Positions 7,960 to 18,100 of a stretch of 64,000 nt of DNA are shown here, in pieces. The stretch lies in assembly GCF_001704275.1 (NCBI RefSeq), contig NZ_CP011533.1, positions 1,860,001 to 1,924,000 of the forward strand, written 5' to 3'. Source of the DNA: Streptomyces noursei ATCC 11455 (lineage in GTDB: Bacteria > Actinomycetota > Actinomycetes > Streptomycetales > Streptomycetaceae). Numbering within the stretch: position 1 is the stretch's first letter; each line of letters opens with the position of its first letter. The position numbers were made by a program, and so were the translations under genes. The notes under the pieces were generated by a model, which was given only the letters and a program-made list of their open reading frames with translations, was not told the DNA's origin and made no database searches.

Positions 7960-9281
7960 CCATCGACCCCGAGCCGTTCCGGGAGCGGGCCGCCGCGGCG
8001 CTGCTCGCCGCCCGCGACCGCACCCGCCTGCTGACCGGCTGCGTCGAGGACCCCGACCTGGTCGCCCAGCACTCGCCGCTGATGTCCCCGCTGGTGTGGG
8101 ACCTGACGCACATCGGCAACCAGGAGGAGCAGTGGCTGCTGCGCACCGTCGGCGGTCGTGACGCGCTGCGCCCGGACATCGACTCCGTCTACGACGCCTT
8201 CGAGCACCCGCGGGCCGAGCGGCCCGCGCTGCCGCTGCTGCCGCCGACCGAGGCCCGCGACTATGTGGCCGAGGTCCGCGGCCGGGTGCTGGACGTCCTG
8301 GAGCGCGCCGAGCTGCACGGCGGCCCGCTGCTGTCGGGCGGCTTCGCCTTCGGGATGATCGCCCAGCACGAACAGCAGCACGACGAGACGATGTTGATCA
8401 CCCATCAGCTGCGCAAGGGCCCGCCGGTGCTCACCGCGCCCGAGCCGCCGCCCGCACCCACCGGCCCCCTGCCGTCCGAAGTGCTGGTCCCCGGCGGGCC
8501 GTTCCTGATGGGGACGTCCACCGAGCCCTGGGCGCTGGACAACGAACGCCCCGCGCACCGGCGGACGGTGCCGTCGTTCTTCCTCGACACCACCCCGGTG
8601 AGCAACGGCGCCTACCAGCGCTTCATCGAGGACGGCGGCTACGACGACCCGCGCTGGTGGGCCCCGGAGGGCTGGGCGCAGGTCGGCGAACACCGGCTGC
8701 GGGCGCCGCTGTTCTGGCGGCTGGAGGGCCGGCAGTGGCTGCGCCGGCGGTTCGGGGTGACCGAGCCGGTGCCGCCGGACGAGCCGGTGCTGCACGTCAG
8801 TTGGTACGAGGCGGACGCGTACGCGCGGTGGGCCGGGCGGCGCCTTCCCACGGAGGCCGAGTGGGAGAAGGCGGCCCGCCACGACCCGGCGTCCGGGCGG
8901 GACCGGCGCTACCCGTGGGGCGACGCGGACCCTTCGCCGGAGCACGCCAATCTCGGCCAGCGGCATCTGCGGCCGGCCCCGGTCGGCAGCTACCCCGACG
9001 GCGCCTCGCCGCTCGGCGTCCATCAGCTGATCGGCGACGTCTGGGAGTGGACGGCAAGCGACTTCCTGCCCTACCCCGGCTTCGCCGCGTTCCCCTACCG
9101 GGAGTACTCCGAGGTGTTCTTCGGCAGCGCGTACAAGGTGCTGCGCGGCGGCTCGTTCGCCGTCGACCCGGTCGCCTGCCGCGGCACCTTCCGCAACTGG
9201 GACCTTCCGGTGCGGCGGCAGATCTTCGCCGGGTTCCGCACCGCCCGGGACGCCGGGCCGGCGACCGAGGACCTGATCTGA
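7956..9281 (+). CDS. egtB: EgtB, hercynine/gamma-glutamyl-cysteine sulfoxide synthase
   Basis: 441 residues from GTG 7956, overlapping the egtA stop (GTGA). Non-heme iron enzyme that joins gamma-glutamylcysteine to hercynine with O2. An N-terminal DinB-like helical domain (about 1-165) carries the iron-binding HX3HXE pattern in AQHEQQHDETM. The C-terminal formylglycine-generating-enzyme-like domain (about 180-440) shows GGPFLMG, LPTEAEWEKAAR and VWEWTASDFLPYPGF. Both halves are intact and the length matches actinobacterial EgtB. Confidence 0.95.
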   Translation: MTIDPEPFRERAAAALLAARDRTRLLTGCVEDPDLVAQHSPLMSPLVWDLTHIGNQEEQWLLRTVGGRDALRPDIDSVYDAFEHPRAERPALPLLPPTEARDYVAEVRGRVLDVLERAELHGGPLLSGGFAFGMIAQHEQQHDETMLITHQLRKGPPVLTAPEPPPAPTGPLPSEVLVPGGPFLMGTSTEPWALDNERPAHRRTVPSFFLDTTPVSNGAYQRFIEDGGYDDPRWWAPEGWAQVGEHRLRAPLFWRLEGRQWLRRRFGVTEPVPPDEPVLHVSWYEADAYARWAGRRLPTEAEWEKAARHDPASGRDRRYPWGDADPSPEHANLGQRHLRPAPVGSYPDGASPLGVHQLIGDVWEWTASDFLPYPGFAAFPYREYSEVFFGSAYKVLRGGSFAVDPVACRGTFRNWDLPVRRQIFAGFRTARDAGPATEDLI

Positions 9282-10036
9282 TGTGCCGTCATCTCGCCTA
9301 TCTGGGCCCGGAGATGTCGCTCGGTCAGGTGGTGCTGGCGCCGCCGCACGGGTTGTACCGGCAGTCCTGGGCGCCGCGCCACCAGCGGCACGGCACGGTC
9401 AACGCGGACGGCTTCGGCGTCGGCTGGTACGCGCCCGGCGACCCGGTGCCGGCCCGCTACCGCCGGGCCGGGCCGATCTGGGCCGACGAGCAACTGCCCG
9501 ACCTGGCCCGGGTGATCCGCACCGGGGCGCTGCTGGCCGCGGTCCGGGACGCCACCGTGGCCGGCGCCGACGCCGAGGCCGCCGCCGCGCCGTTCACCTC
9601 CGGGCGGTACCTCTTCAGTCACAACGGCGCGGTGGCCGGCTGGCCGGACGCCCTGGCACCGCTGGCCGCCGGGCTGCCCGCGGCGGAGCTGCTGCGGCTC
9701 CAGGCCCGCAGCGACACCGCGTTCCTGTGGGCGCTGGTGCACCACCGGCTGGCCGCCGGCGACGACCCGGGGCGGGCGCTGGCCGGCACGGTGGAGGAGG
9801 TCGCCGCGGCGGCCCCCGGCTCCCGGCTCAACCTGCTGCTCACCGACGGCACCTGCATCGCCGCGACCACCTGGGGCGACACCCTGTTCCACCGGGCCGT
9901 CCCCGGCGGCGGCCGGGTCGTCGCCTCCGAACCCTATGACGACTCCCCCCACTGGACCGAGGTCCCCGAGAGCACGCTGCTGTGCGCGACCCGCACCGAG
10001 GTCCATCTCACCCCGCTCAAGGAGCCCGCAACGTGA
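9281..10036 (+). CDS. egtC: EgtC, gamma-glutamyl hercynylcysteine sulfoxide amidohydrolase
   Basis: 251-residue class II glutamine-amidotransferase-like hydrolase that removes the glutamyl group from the EgtB product. Cys2 (MCRHLAY) becomes the N-terminal nucleophile. NADGFGVGWY and FSHNGAV are the usual Ntn-fold loops that hold the substrate. The ATG overlaps the egtB stop by one base (TGATG). No ammonia-using partner domain is present, as expected for EgtC. Confidence 0.94.
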   Translation: MCRHLAYLGPEMSLGQVVLAPPHGLYRQSWAPRHQRHGTVNADGFGVGWYAPGDPVPARYRRAGPIWADEQLPDLARVIRTGALLAAVRDATVAGADAEAAAAPFTSGRYLFSHNGAVAGWPDALAPLAAGLPAAELLRLQARSDTAFLWALVHHRLAAGDDPGRALAGTVEEVAAAAPGSRLNLLLTDGTCIAATTWGDTLFHRAVPGGGRVVASEPYDDSPHWTEVPESTLLCATRTEVHLTPLKEPAT

Positions 10037-10995
10037 GCCCGCTCAGCATCACCCGCACCCTGCCCGCCGACGCCACCGCGGCCGCACTGCGCGCCGATGT
10101 CGTCGCGGGACTGTCCCGCACGCCCAAGCAGCTGCCGCCGAAGTGGTTCTACGACGCCCACGGCAGCGAGCTGTTCGACGAGATCACCACCCTGTCCGAG
10201 TACTACCCCACCCGCGCCGAACGCGAGATCCTGCTGGCCACCGCGGACCGGATCGCCGCCGCCACCGGCGCCCGCACCCTCATCGAGCTGGGCTCCGGCT
10301 CGTCCGACAAGACCCGCCACCTGCTGCGCGCGCTCACCGACCTGCACACCTACCTGCCGGTCGACGTCAGCGAGTCCGCGCTGCGGGCGGCCGGCGAGGG
10401 GCTGCTGGCCGAGCACCCCGGACTGACCGTGCACGCCCTGGTCGCCGACTTCCAGCAGGGCCTCACCCTGCCGCCCACGCCCGGACCGCGACTGCTGGCC
10501 TTCCTCGGCGGCACCATCGGCAACCTGCTGCCGGGCGAGCGGGCCGCGTTCCTGCGCGCCGTGCGCGACCTGCTCGCGCCCGGCGACGCCCTGCTGCTCG
10601 GCACCGACCTGGTCAAGGACGAGGCCACCCTGGTCGCCGCGTACGACGACGCCCGCGGGGTGACGGCCGCCTTCAACAAGAACGTCCTGGCGGTCATCAA
10701 CCGCGAGCTGGGCGGCGACTTCGATCCGGAGGCGTTCGACCACGTCGCGCGGTGGAACGCCGCACAGGAGTGGATCGAGATGCGGCTGCGGGCCCGCACG
10801 GAACTGACCGTCAAGATCCCCGACGTGGACCTCATCGTGCCGTTCGAGGCCGGTGAGGAGCTGCGCACGGAGATCTCCGCGAAGTTCCGGGAGGAGGGGG
10901 TGCGCGCCGAACTCGCCGCCGCCGGGCTGCGGCTGACCGAGTGGTGGACCGACCGCGCCGGCCGGTTCGCGCTGTCGCTGGCGCTGCGGGTCTGA
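10033..10995 (+). CDS. egtD: EgtD, histidine N-alpha-methyltransferase
   Basis: 320 residues from GTG 10033 (GTGA overlap with egtC). SAM-dependent enzyme that trimethylates histidine to hercynine, the committed step. The SAM motif LIELGSGSSDKT and the family segments KWFYDAHGSELFDEIT and FLGGTIGNL are visible. It is last in the operon; egtE, the PLP C-S lyase of the classic mycobacterial cluster, does not follow. The next gene, 126 bases on, is an unrelated secreted phospholipase. Confidence 0.95.
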   Translation: MSPLSITRTLPADATAAALRADVVAGLSRTPKQLPPKWFYDAHGSELFDEITTLSEYYPTRAEREILLATADRIAAATGARTLIELGSGSSDKTRHLLRALTDLHTYLPVDVSESALRAAGEGLLAEHPGLTVHALVADFQQGLTLPPTPGPRLLAFLGGTIGNLLPGERAAFLRAVRDLLAPGDALLLGTDLVKDEATLVAAYDDARGVTAAFNKNVLAVINRELGGDFDPEAFDHVARWNAAQEWIEMRLRARTELTVKIPDVDLIVPFEAGEELRTEISAKFREEGVRAELAAAGLRLTEWWTDRAGRFALSLALRV

Positions 10996-11121
10996 CCCGT
11001 TCCGGCCACCGGGTGCCCTGTCCCCCGCCGATGTGGTTCGATGCCCCGATCGCACATCCGTACGCGTCGCCGGCTCGCCCGCCGCGTGCGGACCCACACG
11101 GGCTCGACGGAGGGGCAGGGC

Positions 11122-12054
11122 ATGGGCACGGCGCTGGATCGGCGGAGTTTCCTCAGGGGCGCGGCGGGGCTGTCCGCCGCCGGGCTGCTCGCGGGCATCG
11201 GCGGTGGCGGGTCCGCGGCGGCCGCCGCCCCGGCCGCGGTGTCGGTGCGGGACTGGATGTCCGCCCTCGGCGACGCCACGCCCGTGCAGCGGCTGAGCAT
11301 CCCCGGGACCCATGACTCCGGCGCCCGGATCGGCGGGCCGTGGGTGGAGTGCCAGAACACCTCGGTCACCGAGCAACTCGCCGCCGGCATCCGGTTCCTG
11401 GACGTCCGTTGCCGGGCCATCGACGACGTCTTCGCGATCCACCACGGTGCGTTCTTCCAGGAGCTGATGTTCGGCGACGTGCTCAACGCCTGCCGGGACT
11501 TCCTGCGGGCGCATCCGTCCGAGACCGTGCTGATGCGGGTCAAGCAGGAGTACTCGGAGGTCTCCGCGGCGGAGTTCCGCCGGATCTTCGAGATCTACCT
11601 GGACGGCAAGGGCTACCGCTCGCTGTTCCGGCTGGATCAGGGGCTGCCGACGCTGGGCGCGGCCCGGGGGCGGGTCGTGCTGCTGGCGGACTCCGACGGG
11701 CTGGGCGGGGTGCGGTACGCCGACCCGGCGCTGTTCGACATCCAGGACGACTACATGACCGAGCCGATCGGGAAGTACCCCAAGGTCGAGGCGCAGTTCC
11801 GCAAGGCCGTCGCCCAGCCCGGCAAGCTCTTCGTCAACTACGTCTCGACCGCCGCCCTGCTGCCGCCGCGGTCCAACGCCGACCGGCTCAATCCGCGGGT
11901 CAAGAGCCTGCTGGAGGGTTCCGAGGGCAGTGCCTGGCGGGGCCTGGGCATCGTCCCGATGGACTTTCCCAACGAGTTCGGGATGGCCGAGACCCTGATC
12001 CGGCACAACCTGGCCGGGCTCGGCGTCACTCTGCCGGCCCAGCCGCACACGTGA
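11122..12054 (+). CDS. secreted phosphatidylinositol-specific phospholipase C (Tat substrate)
   Basis: 310 residues from ATG 11122. This start is preferred to 11041 because GGAGGGG sits six bases upstream and a Tat signal then begins at once (DRRSFLRGAAG, hydrophobic stretch, Ala-rich cleavage region). The PLC X-domain barrel follows, with one catalytic His in SIPGTHDSG and a second in FAIHHGAFF. Bacterial members cleave phosphatidylinositol to cyclic inositol phosphate and diacylglycerol without calcium. A second, unrelated PLC lies 1.2 kb downstream on the other strand. Confidence 0.88.
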   Translation: MGTALDRRSFLRGAAGLSAAGLLAGIGGGGSAAAAAPAAVSVRDWMSALGDATPVQRLSIPGTHDSGARIGGPWVECQNTSVTEQLAAGIRFLDVRCRAIDDVFAIHHGAFFQELMFGDVLNACRDFLRAHPSETVLMRVKQEYSEVSAAEFRRIFEIYLDGKGYRSLFRLDQGLPTLGAARGRVVLLADSDGLGGVRYADPALFDIQDDYMTEPIGKYPKVEAQFRKAVAQPGKLFVNYVSTAALLPPRSNADRLNPRVKSLLEGSEGSAWRGLGIVPMDFPNEFGMAETLIRHNLAGLGVTLPAQPHT

Positions 12055-12186
12055 TCGGCCGTCGAACCGAACCACTAGGCGCCGCCGTGCATCAGACTGG
12101 TTGAAATGTCTGGTTCCGGCGCTGGCCCCGCCCCGCACGACGGCGTGCGGTGCGGCGGCGCCGGCTGAAGCGCAAGGCGGCACCTG

Positions 12187-13251
12187 GTGGAGACGAGCGA
12201 ACGCGAGCCCGGGGCGGCGGTACAGGATGCGCGGTGCGCGCCCGGCACGACCGGGGCGCCCCGGTCCGGGCCGGCGTCGGAACCGCCGGAGCCCGGCGGG
12301 CCGGTCCGCACCGGGCGGGCCCGCGCGGGGGTGCCGCTGCGGGTGACCCTGACGCTCGGGATACTGACGGTCGTCGTGGGCGGGACGGCGCTGGCCCTGA
12401 AGGCTGCGCGGCAGGACCCTTACGTGGCGCCCGGGAACCCGGCCACCGGGACGTACCTCGCCTCGCGGTCCGCCGGTGACCGGGCCGCCGCCGCGGTGCT
12501 GGCCGGTCCGTACCGCGAGGTGCCGGGACCGGCGGCGACCGCCGCGCGCGGGGCCGACGGCGCGCCGGCCCCGCTGCCCGTCTCCCGCCCGCTGGTGGCC
12601 AGTGCGGCGACCCCCGCGCCGCCGGTCGGCGCGCTCTTCTCCCCCGGCGACGACGGCGACCCCGGTCACTACTGCACCGCCAGCGTGGTGCACTCCCCCG
12701 CCGGGAACCTCGTCGCCACCGCCGCGCACTGCGTCCACGACGGCGGGTTCCGCACCCGACTGGTCTTCGCGCCCGGCCTGCACGACGGGGTCGCGCCGTA
12801 CGGGCTGTGGGTGCCGACCCGGATCGACGTGGATCCGCGCTGGATCAGCGACCGGGACCCGGACCACGACGTGGCGTTCCTCCGGGTCCGCCGGCACGGC
12901 GGCACGGACCAGCGCATCGAGGACGTCACCGGCGCCGAGCAGATCCGGTTCGACGCCCCGCCCGGCCGGCCGGCGCAGTTGACCGGCTACCCGTCCGACC
13001 GCGACACCCCGGTCAGCTGCCGGCACACCGCGGACGCGGAGGGGCCGAGCCAGCTCCGCTTCCCCTGCGCCGGTTTCCCCAACGGGACCAGCGGCGGCCC
13101 GATGCTCACCGACGTCGATCCGGTGACCGGCACCGGCTCGCTCATCGGGGTGATCGGCGGCCAGGACGAGGGCGGCGACGACACCACGTCGTACAGCAGC
13201 CGCTTCGGGTCGGACGTGGCGGAGCTGTACCGGCGGGCCGTCCGGGGCTAG
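12187..13251 (+). CDS. membrane-anchored trypsin-like (S1) serine protease
   Basis: 354 residues from GTG 12187. A cytoplasmic N-terminus of about 50 residues, one membrane segment (about 51-73), a Pro/Ala-rich linker and then an S1 protease domain. The triad is visible: H181 in TAAHC, D228 in DHDVAF and S302 in GTSGGP. Cys163/Cys182 and Cys278/Cys294 could form disulfides. The protein would face outward as a signal-anchored or cleaved protease. Its TAG stop lies inside a copy of an intergenic repeat end (13248-13276), so insertion of that sequence may have set the C-terminus. Confidence 0.82.
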   Translation: METSEREPGAAVQDARCAPGTTGAPRSGPASEPPEPGGPVRTGRARAGVPLRVTLTLGILTVVVGGTALALKAARQDPYVAPGNPATGTYLASRSAGDRAAAAVLAGPYREVPGPAATAARGADGAPAPLPVSRPLVASAATPAPPVGALFSPGDDGDPGHYCTASVVHSPAGNLVATAAHCVHDGGFRTRLVFAPGLHDGVAPYGLWVPTRIDVDPRWISDRDPDHDVAFLRVRRHGGTDQRIEDVTGAEQIRFDAPPGRPAQLTGYPSDRDTPVSCRHTADAEGPSQLRFPCAGFPNGTSGGPMLTDVDPVTGTGSLIGVIGGQDEGGDDTTSYSSRFGSDVAELYRRAVRG

Positions 13252-13276
13252 GGCCTGTCCGATGGGTCAGGGTCGG
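13248..13276 (+). repeat. solo terminal repeat of the palindromic element found complete at 54023-54193
   Basis: The 29 bases match the left end of the element at 54023 essentially perfectly (CTAGGGCCTGTCCGATGGGT, then CAGGGTCGG), but no second end follows. It includes the stop codon of the S1 protease and sits in the 29-base gap before the convergent PLC gene, so it looks like a solo end or a small exapted fragment. Confidence 0.75.
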
Positions 13277-13280
13277 GCCG

Positions 13281-14342
13281 TCAGGCGCCGCCGCGCGGGA
13301 CGACCGTGGCGAGGACCGACGGCAGCGGGTACCAGTCGGCGGTGGCGAGGCTGGCGTGCGCGGCGGCGAGTTTCCCGACCCGGGCCAGCGCCTCGGCCTC
13401 GGTGGGGTGGGTGGGGTCGAGGGCCGGGGGCACCTTGTGGGCGTCGGTCATGATGAGCAGGTAGTGCCGGGCGTCGTACCAGGAGGTGTCGATGGTGCCG
13501 TCGAGATACGTGGCCGCGTCGCCGTCGAACACCACGAACCAGGGGCGCAGGGCGGGGTCGGCGTAGCGCTCCCGGGGGTCGCCGGGCGCGGCGCCGTGGA
13601 CGGCGGGGAAGGCGGTGGCCCGGCCCAACTGGCCGCGGGCCGCGAGGTCCTTGAGGTGGCCGGCGTACTCGACGTCGGTCCACAGCTTGTCGAGCGGGTT
13701 GTTCTCCTCGACGGTGCCCGGTATGAGCTCGAAGAGGAACTTGCCGGCCAGGTCGGCGCGCGAGGGCCAGCCGCCGGCCCGCACCGCCTCGTCCAGGGTG
13801 GTGCGGCCGGCCGCCAGGTCGCCGGGGCCGTATACCGCGTCGCCCAGTTTCTGCCGGATCAGGGCGTCGAACTCGGCCGGTCCGCGCCCGCCCTTGGCGT
13901 TGAAACCGTCCTTCATCTCGACCTTGACGAGGATCGGGCGGTGGCCGGGGTGGGCGTCGTGCCAGGCGCGCATGTCGGCGAGGCAGCCGGCGAAGCCCTG
14001 GTCGCGGTCCTTGGTGCGCAGTTCGGCGGCGGTGGTCGCGCCGACGCAGTTGCTGTTGTTCCCCAGCGGGTTGCTGTGCGCGACCCGCCACGACGCGCCC
14101 AGGCCGTTGGTCCAGACGTCCACCTCGACGAGGGCGGCGCCGGAGTCCAACGCGTCGGCGAAGTAGGGGTACTTGGCCTTCTCGTACGCGTTGTGGACCC
14201 CGACCGCGGTGGTGGTGTCGTAGGTGGAGGAGGCCGTCGTGGCGGCCGTCGCCGGGGCCGGCTCCGCGCCCGCCGGGGCGGTCACCGCGATCATCGCCGC
14301 CGCCGCGACGGCGACCGTTCCCGCACACCGCTTCCTGTTCAT
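13281..14342 (-). CDS. secreted Ca2+-dependent phosphoinositide phospholipase C (PI-PLC-C1 type)
   Basis: 353 residues with a signal peptide (MNRKRCAGTVAVAAAAMIAV, cleavage near AGAEPA). The mature part matches the bacterial Ca2+-dependent PLC family: GVHNAYEKAKYPYFADAL near the N-terminus, VEVDVWTN with acidic metal ligands, and PILVKVEMKDGF. It is not related in sequence to the PLC at 11122 apart from the shared barrel idea. It converges on the S1 protease, with 29 bases between stops. Likely an extracellular lipid hydrolase used for phosphate or lipid scavenging (inference). Confidence 0.85.
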   Translation of the reverse strand: MNRKRCAGTVAVAAAAMIAVTAPAGAEPAPATAATTASSTYDTTTAVGVHNAYEKAKYPYFADALDSGAALVEVDVWTNGLGASWRVAHSNPLGNNSNCVGATTAAELRTKDRDQGFAGCLADMRAWHDAHPGHRPILVKVEMKDGFNAKGGRGPAEFDALIRQKLGDAVYGPGDLAAGRTTLDEAVRAGGWPSRADLAGKFLFELIPGTVEENNPLDKLWTDVEYAGHLKDLAARGQLGRATAFPAVHGAAPGDPRERYADPALRPWFVVFDGDAATYLDGTIDTSWYDARHYLLIMTDAHKVPPALDPTHPTEAEALARVGKLAAAHASLATADWYPLPSVLATVVPRGGA

Positions 14343-14470
14343 GTTCCCCGCTTTCCCCTGGTGTCCTGCCTGGTCGGTCAGCAGCGTACGGGAGTTGGCG
14401 GTCGGCGAGCGGAACGGGAGCAGGCACGATACGGTCAGCGACGCGAACGACTGAACGAAAGGGCGTACGA

Positions 14471-15031
14471 ATGCAAAACCGGGGGAACACGACCACCTCC
14501 AACGGGCTGTCCTGGGCGGCGGCGGTGTCGACGGGGATGGTGGCGCTGTACATCACGCTGGTGGCCTTCGGGAACATCACCGACTTCGGCACCAACCAGG
14601 CGTACGTCCGCCATGTGCTGGCGATGGACACCACCTTCCAGGACCCGGACCTGATGTGGCGGGCCATCACCTCGCGGACGGTACAGGACGCCGCGTATGT
14701 CGCGGTGATCGTCTGGGAGTCGGCGGCGGCGCTGGTGCTGCTGGCGGCCACCGCGCTGTGGGCGCTGCGGGGGCGGTCCGGCGGTGCCGCGCGGGCCCGG
14801 CGACTGGCCACCGTGGGGCTGCTGATGATGATGGTGCTGTTCGGCGCCGGGTTCTGGGCGATCGGCGGCGAGTGGTTCTCGATGTGGCAGTCGAAGCAGT
14901 GGAACGGGGTCGAGGCCGCGGTGCGGAACTTCCTCATGACCGGCGTGGTGCTGCTCCTGGTGCAGCTGTCGGGGATGGCGCCGGGGACGACCGCGCGGCC
15001 GGCCGGCACGGACGACGGCGCCGAGGACTAG
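14471..15031 (+). CDS. DUF2165 small integral membrane protein
   Basis: 186 residues with four hydrophobic segments: about 13-33, 75-97, 110-130 and 148-166. The pattern VSTGMVALYITLVAFGNITDF, shown here only in part as GMVALYITLVAFGNITD, and the loop FWAIGGEWFSMWQS are typical of DUF2165. Function is unknown. It ends 73 bases before the convergent P450 gene, and a perfect 17-bp hairpin lies between the two stops. Confidence 0.85.
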   Translation: MQNRGNTTTSNGLSWAAAVSTGMVALYITLVAFGNITDFGTNQAYVRHVLAMDTTFQDPDLMWRAITSRTVQDAAYVAVIVWESAAALVLLAATALWALRGRSGGAARARRLATVGLLMMMVLFGAGFWAIGGEWFSMWQSKQWNGVEAAVRNFLMTGVVLLLVQLSGMAPGTTARPAGTDDGAED

Positions 15032-15051
15032 GCACGATCGGCGACGTCGAT

Positions 15052-15088
15052 CGGCGGCGGGTGCGGGAGGATCCCGCACCCGCCGCCG
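15052..15088. terminator. strong bidirectional hairpin between DUF2165 and CYP102
   Basis: A perfect 17-bp inverted repeat (15052-15068 with 15072-15088) around a three-base loop, between two convergent stop codons. There is no T-tract, as usual for Streptomyces terminators. Confidence 0.8.
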
Positions 15089-15104
15089 GCGGTTCGGCCG
15101 GGCG

Positions 15105-18100
15105 TCAGCCGGCCGCGTAGACGTCCTCGATGTAGCGGCCGGAGGCGGTCAGTTCGCGCAGCCACGCCTCCGACTCCTGTTCCGAGGCGCCGGTGCCGGC
15201 CCGGTGCACGGCGCGGAAGGCGGCCCGGACGCCGGGGGCCATCCGGCTGCCGTCCCCGCAGACGTAGACCCGGGCCCCGGCCCGCAGCAGCTCCCACACC
15301 TCGGCGGCCTCGGCCTCGATCCGGTGCTGGACGAAGCGGTGGCCGCGCTCGGGGCGGGCGCTGAAGACGGGGCGGACGGCGAGCGCGCCGGCCCGCTCGG
15401 CGGCGGCGAACTCCGCGGCGTGCAGGAAGTCGCCGTCGGGGTCGTCGCAGCCGAAGTAGAGCCGGGCCGAGGTGGTCCGGCCGGTGGCGACGCGGTCGGC
15501 GACGGCGCCGCGGAAGGGCGCCAGTCCGGTGCCGGCGGCGACCATGATGACCGGGGTGTCGTCGGCCGGGTCGAGGCGGAACGCCTCCCGGCACGGCTGG
15601 ACCCGGGCCAGCACGGTGTCACCGGGCCGCAGGGTGTGCAGATACGTCGAGCCGGTGCCGCCGGGCAGCAGCGAGACCATCAGGTCGGCGTGCCGGGGGT
15701 CGGCGGCGGGCGACGACGACAGCGAGTAGTGGCGGATGCGGAGCGGCGACAGCAGTTCCAGCACCACCGGCCAGGGCAGTGCGCCGCGCAGCGCGGGGTG
15801 CGCCTCGATCAGCTCGACGAGGGTGCGCGGATCGTCCTCGGGGAGGTTCTCCAGGGCGTGCCGCTCGGGCGGGCAGGGGTTGTGGGCGGCGAGCAGGGCG
15901 CGCTGTTCGGCGGTCGGGCGGGTGTTCAACTCCAGGTGATGCGTAAGGAGTTGACGGACCGTCAACGGCCGGTCGACGGGCAGGGTGGCGCGGGCCGGGC
16001 GGCCGGTGGGCGGGCGCAGCGCCAGGACGGTGTCCAGGTCGACGCCGAGCGCCCGCGCGGTGCGGGCCACCGCCTCCGGGGTGTTGACCGGCAGCACGGC
16101 GAGGTGGTCGGCGGTGCGGTAGCCGACGCCGTCGGGCAGCGCCAGCCGCAGGAAGCGCTTGGGGCGCGGCCAGCCCTCGGCGGTCAGGTCGTACGCCTCG
16201 GTGACGGTCATCGGGACGAGGTCGTGCCGGGCGGCGAGCGCGTCGAGCGGGCCACCAGTGAGCGCGGTGACGGCGTAGCCGGAGTCGTCGACGGCGTCGG
16301 AGGCGGCGTCACCGATGGTCGTCGGGTCGCCGTGGCGGATCAGCAGCTCGACGCGGAGCGCGGCGGCGAACTCCTTGACGGTGCCCATGAGTTCACCGGA
16401 GGCGTCGGCCTCGGCGCGGGGCAGCAGCCGCGCCCCGCCGAGCGCGGTCAGCCGGTCGTCGATGAGGGTGGGGACCTGCTGGTAGGTCGCGGCCCAGTTG
16501 CGGTCGCCGACGCCCAGCACGGCGTAGCCGACGCCGGCCGCCGCGCCCTCGGGGGCGGTGGAGAGCCAGGCGGTGAAGTCGGTGGCGTCATCGGTCGGCT
16601 GGCCGTTGTAGGAGGCGGCGACGATGACGACGGGGCGGTCGGCGGGGAGCCCGCCGGCGTAGGCGTTGAGCGGGGCGACGTCGGTGGCGAAGCCCAGGGC
16701 GGCGGCCTCGTCGGCGAGCCGCTCGGCGAACTCCCGGCAGGTGCCGTAGTTGGTGCCGTGCAGCAGGAGCAGGCCGGTGTCCTGCGGGACGCGGGTGGGC
16801 AGGCCGTCGTCGGGGGCGGCGCCGGTGGCGGTGTCCTCGGGGGACCCGCCGGGCAGCACGGCCAGCGCGGCGCGGACCGCGGCCCGGTCGGCGGGGGTGC
16901 GGGGGGCGAGCGCGAGGGTGAAGCCGTCGGGCTTGAGGGTGAGGGTCTCCTTGACGCGGAGCCGGTAGCCGGTGTGGTCGATCAGCCGGTAGCGGTGCAC
17001 CAGCAGCGCCAGCAGCATGGTCGCCTCGTGCAGCGCGAACTGCCGCCCGATGCAGGCGCGTTCACCGGTGCCGAAGGGCTTGTAGGCGTGCGGGGAGCGG
17101 GCCGCCTCGGCCTCCGGGGTGAAGCGGAACGGGTCGAACGCCTCGGGGTTGTCGCCCCAGACCGGGTCGCGGTGGAGCATCGGGGTGAGGACGGTGACCA
17201 GTTCGCCGGCCGCGACCGGGTAGCGGCCGCCGAGCACGGTGTCGGTGCGGGCCTGGCGGGTGAAGGCGGCGGCGGTCGGCCACAGGCGCAGCGCCTCGTT
17301 GAGGACCTGACGGGTGAACGCCAGCTTGCCGATGTCCTCGAAGGAGGGGTCCGGGTCGGGGTCGTCGCCCCACAGCTCGTCCGCCTCGCGCTGCGCCAGC
17401 CGCAGCGCGACCGGGTCCTTGAGCAGGTGGTACAGGGCGAAGGACAGCGCGCCGGAGGTGGTCTCGTGGCCGGCGATCAGGAAGGTGATGACCTGGTTGC
17501 GGATGTTGGCGAGGTCCAGGACCGGGCCCTGGTGCGCACCGTCGCCGTCCCCGGCGGCGAGCATCAGGCCCAGCAGGTCGTCGTCGCGCTGCTCCCCGCT
17601 GGCCCGGCGGGCGGCGATCACCTCGTCGACGACGGACGCGAGGTAGTCGGCGTCCGCGCGGAACGCCGCGTCGGCGGCGGAGTGGTCGGTGCCCGGCCGG
17701 CGGGCGAACCTGGTCATGCTCCACTCCAGGCAGCGCACCATCGCGTCGACGAAGGGGTGCGGGGTGTCCCGGGAGAACGACTCGAAGTCGAAGCCGAAGC
17801 CGGCCAGTCCGATGGTGTCCAGCGTCATCCGGGTCATGTCGTCGGCGACCTCGATGGGACGGCCCTCGGCCATCCGTCGGTCCCAGGCCGCCATGACCCG
17901 GCGGGCGACCTTCAGCATCGCCGGGTGGTACGTCCGCATCGAGCCCAGCGCGAAGGCCGGCATCAGCAGCTCGTGGGCCTTGGCCCAGTTGGGCTCGTCG
18001 TTGTAGGCGGTGAACAGACCGTCACCGGCGAACTCCCGCACGTCCTCCAGGATCACCGAGACGCCCTTGGCGAAGCGGGTCTCGTCGGAGACCTCGGTGA

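Noticed and set aside
9934..13026. Very long minus-strand frame (over 1000 codons) opposite egtD, PLC and protease
   Set aside because: Antisense shadow typical of high GC DNA; composition is Gly/Arg/Val low-complexity and real genes with catalytic motifs lie on the other strand. The same applies to 15204-18197 on the plus strand opposite CYP102.
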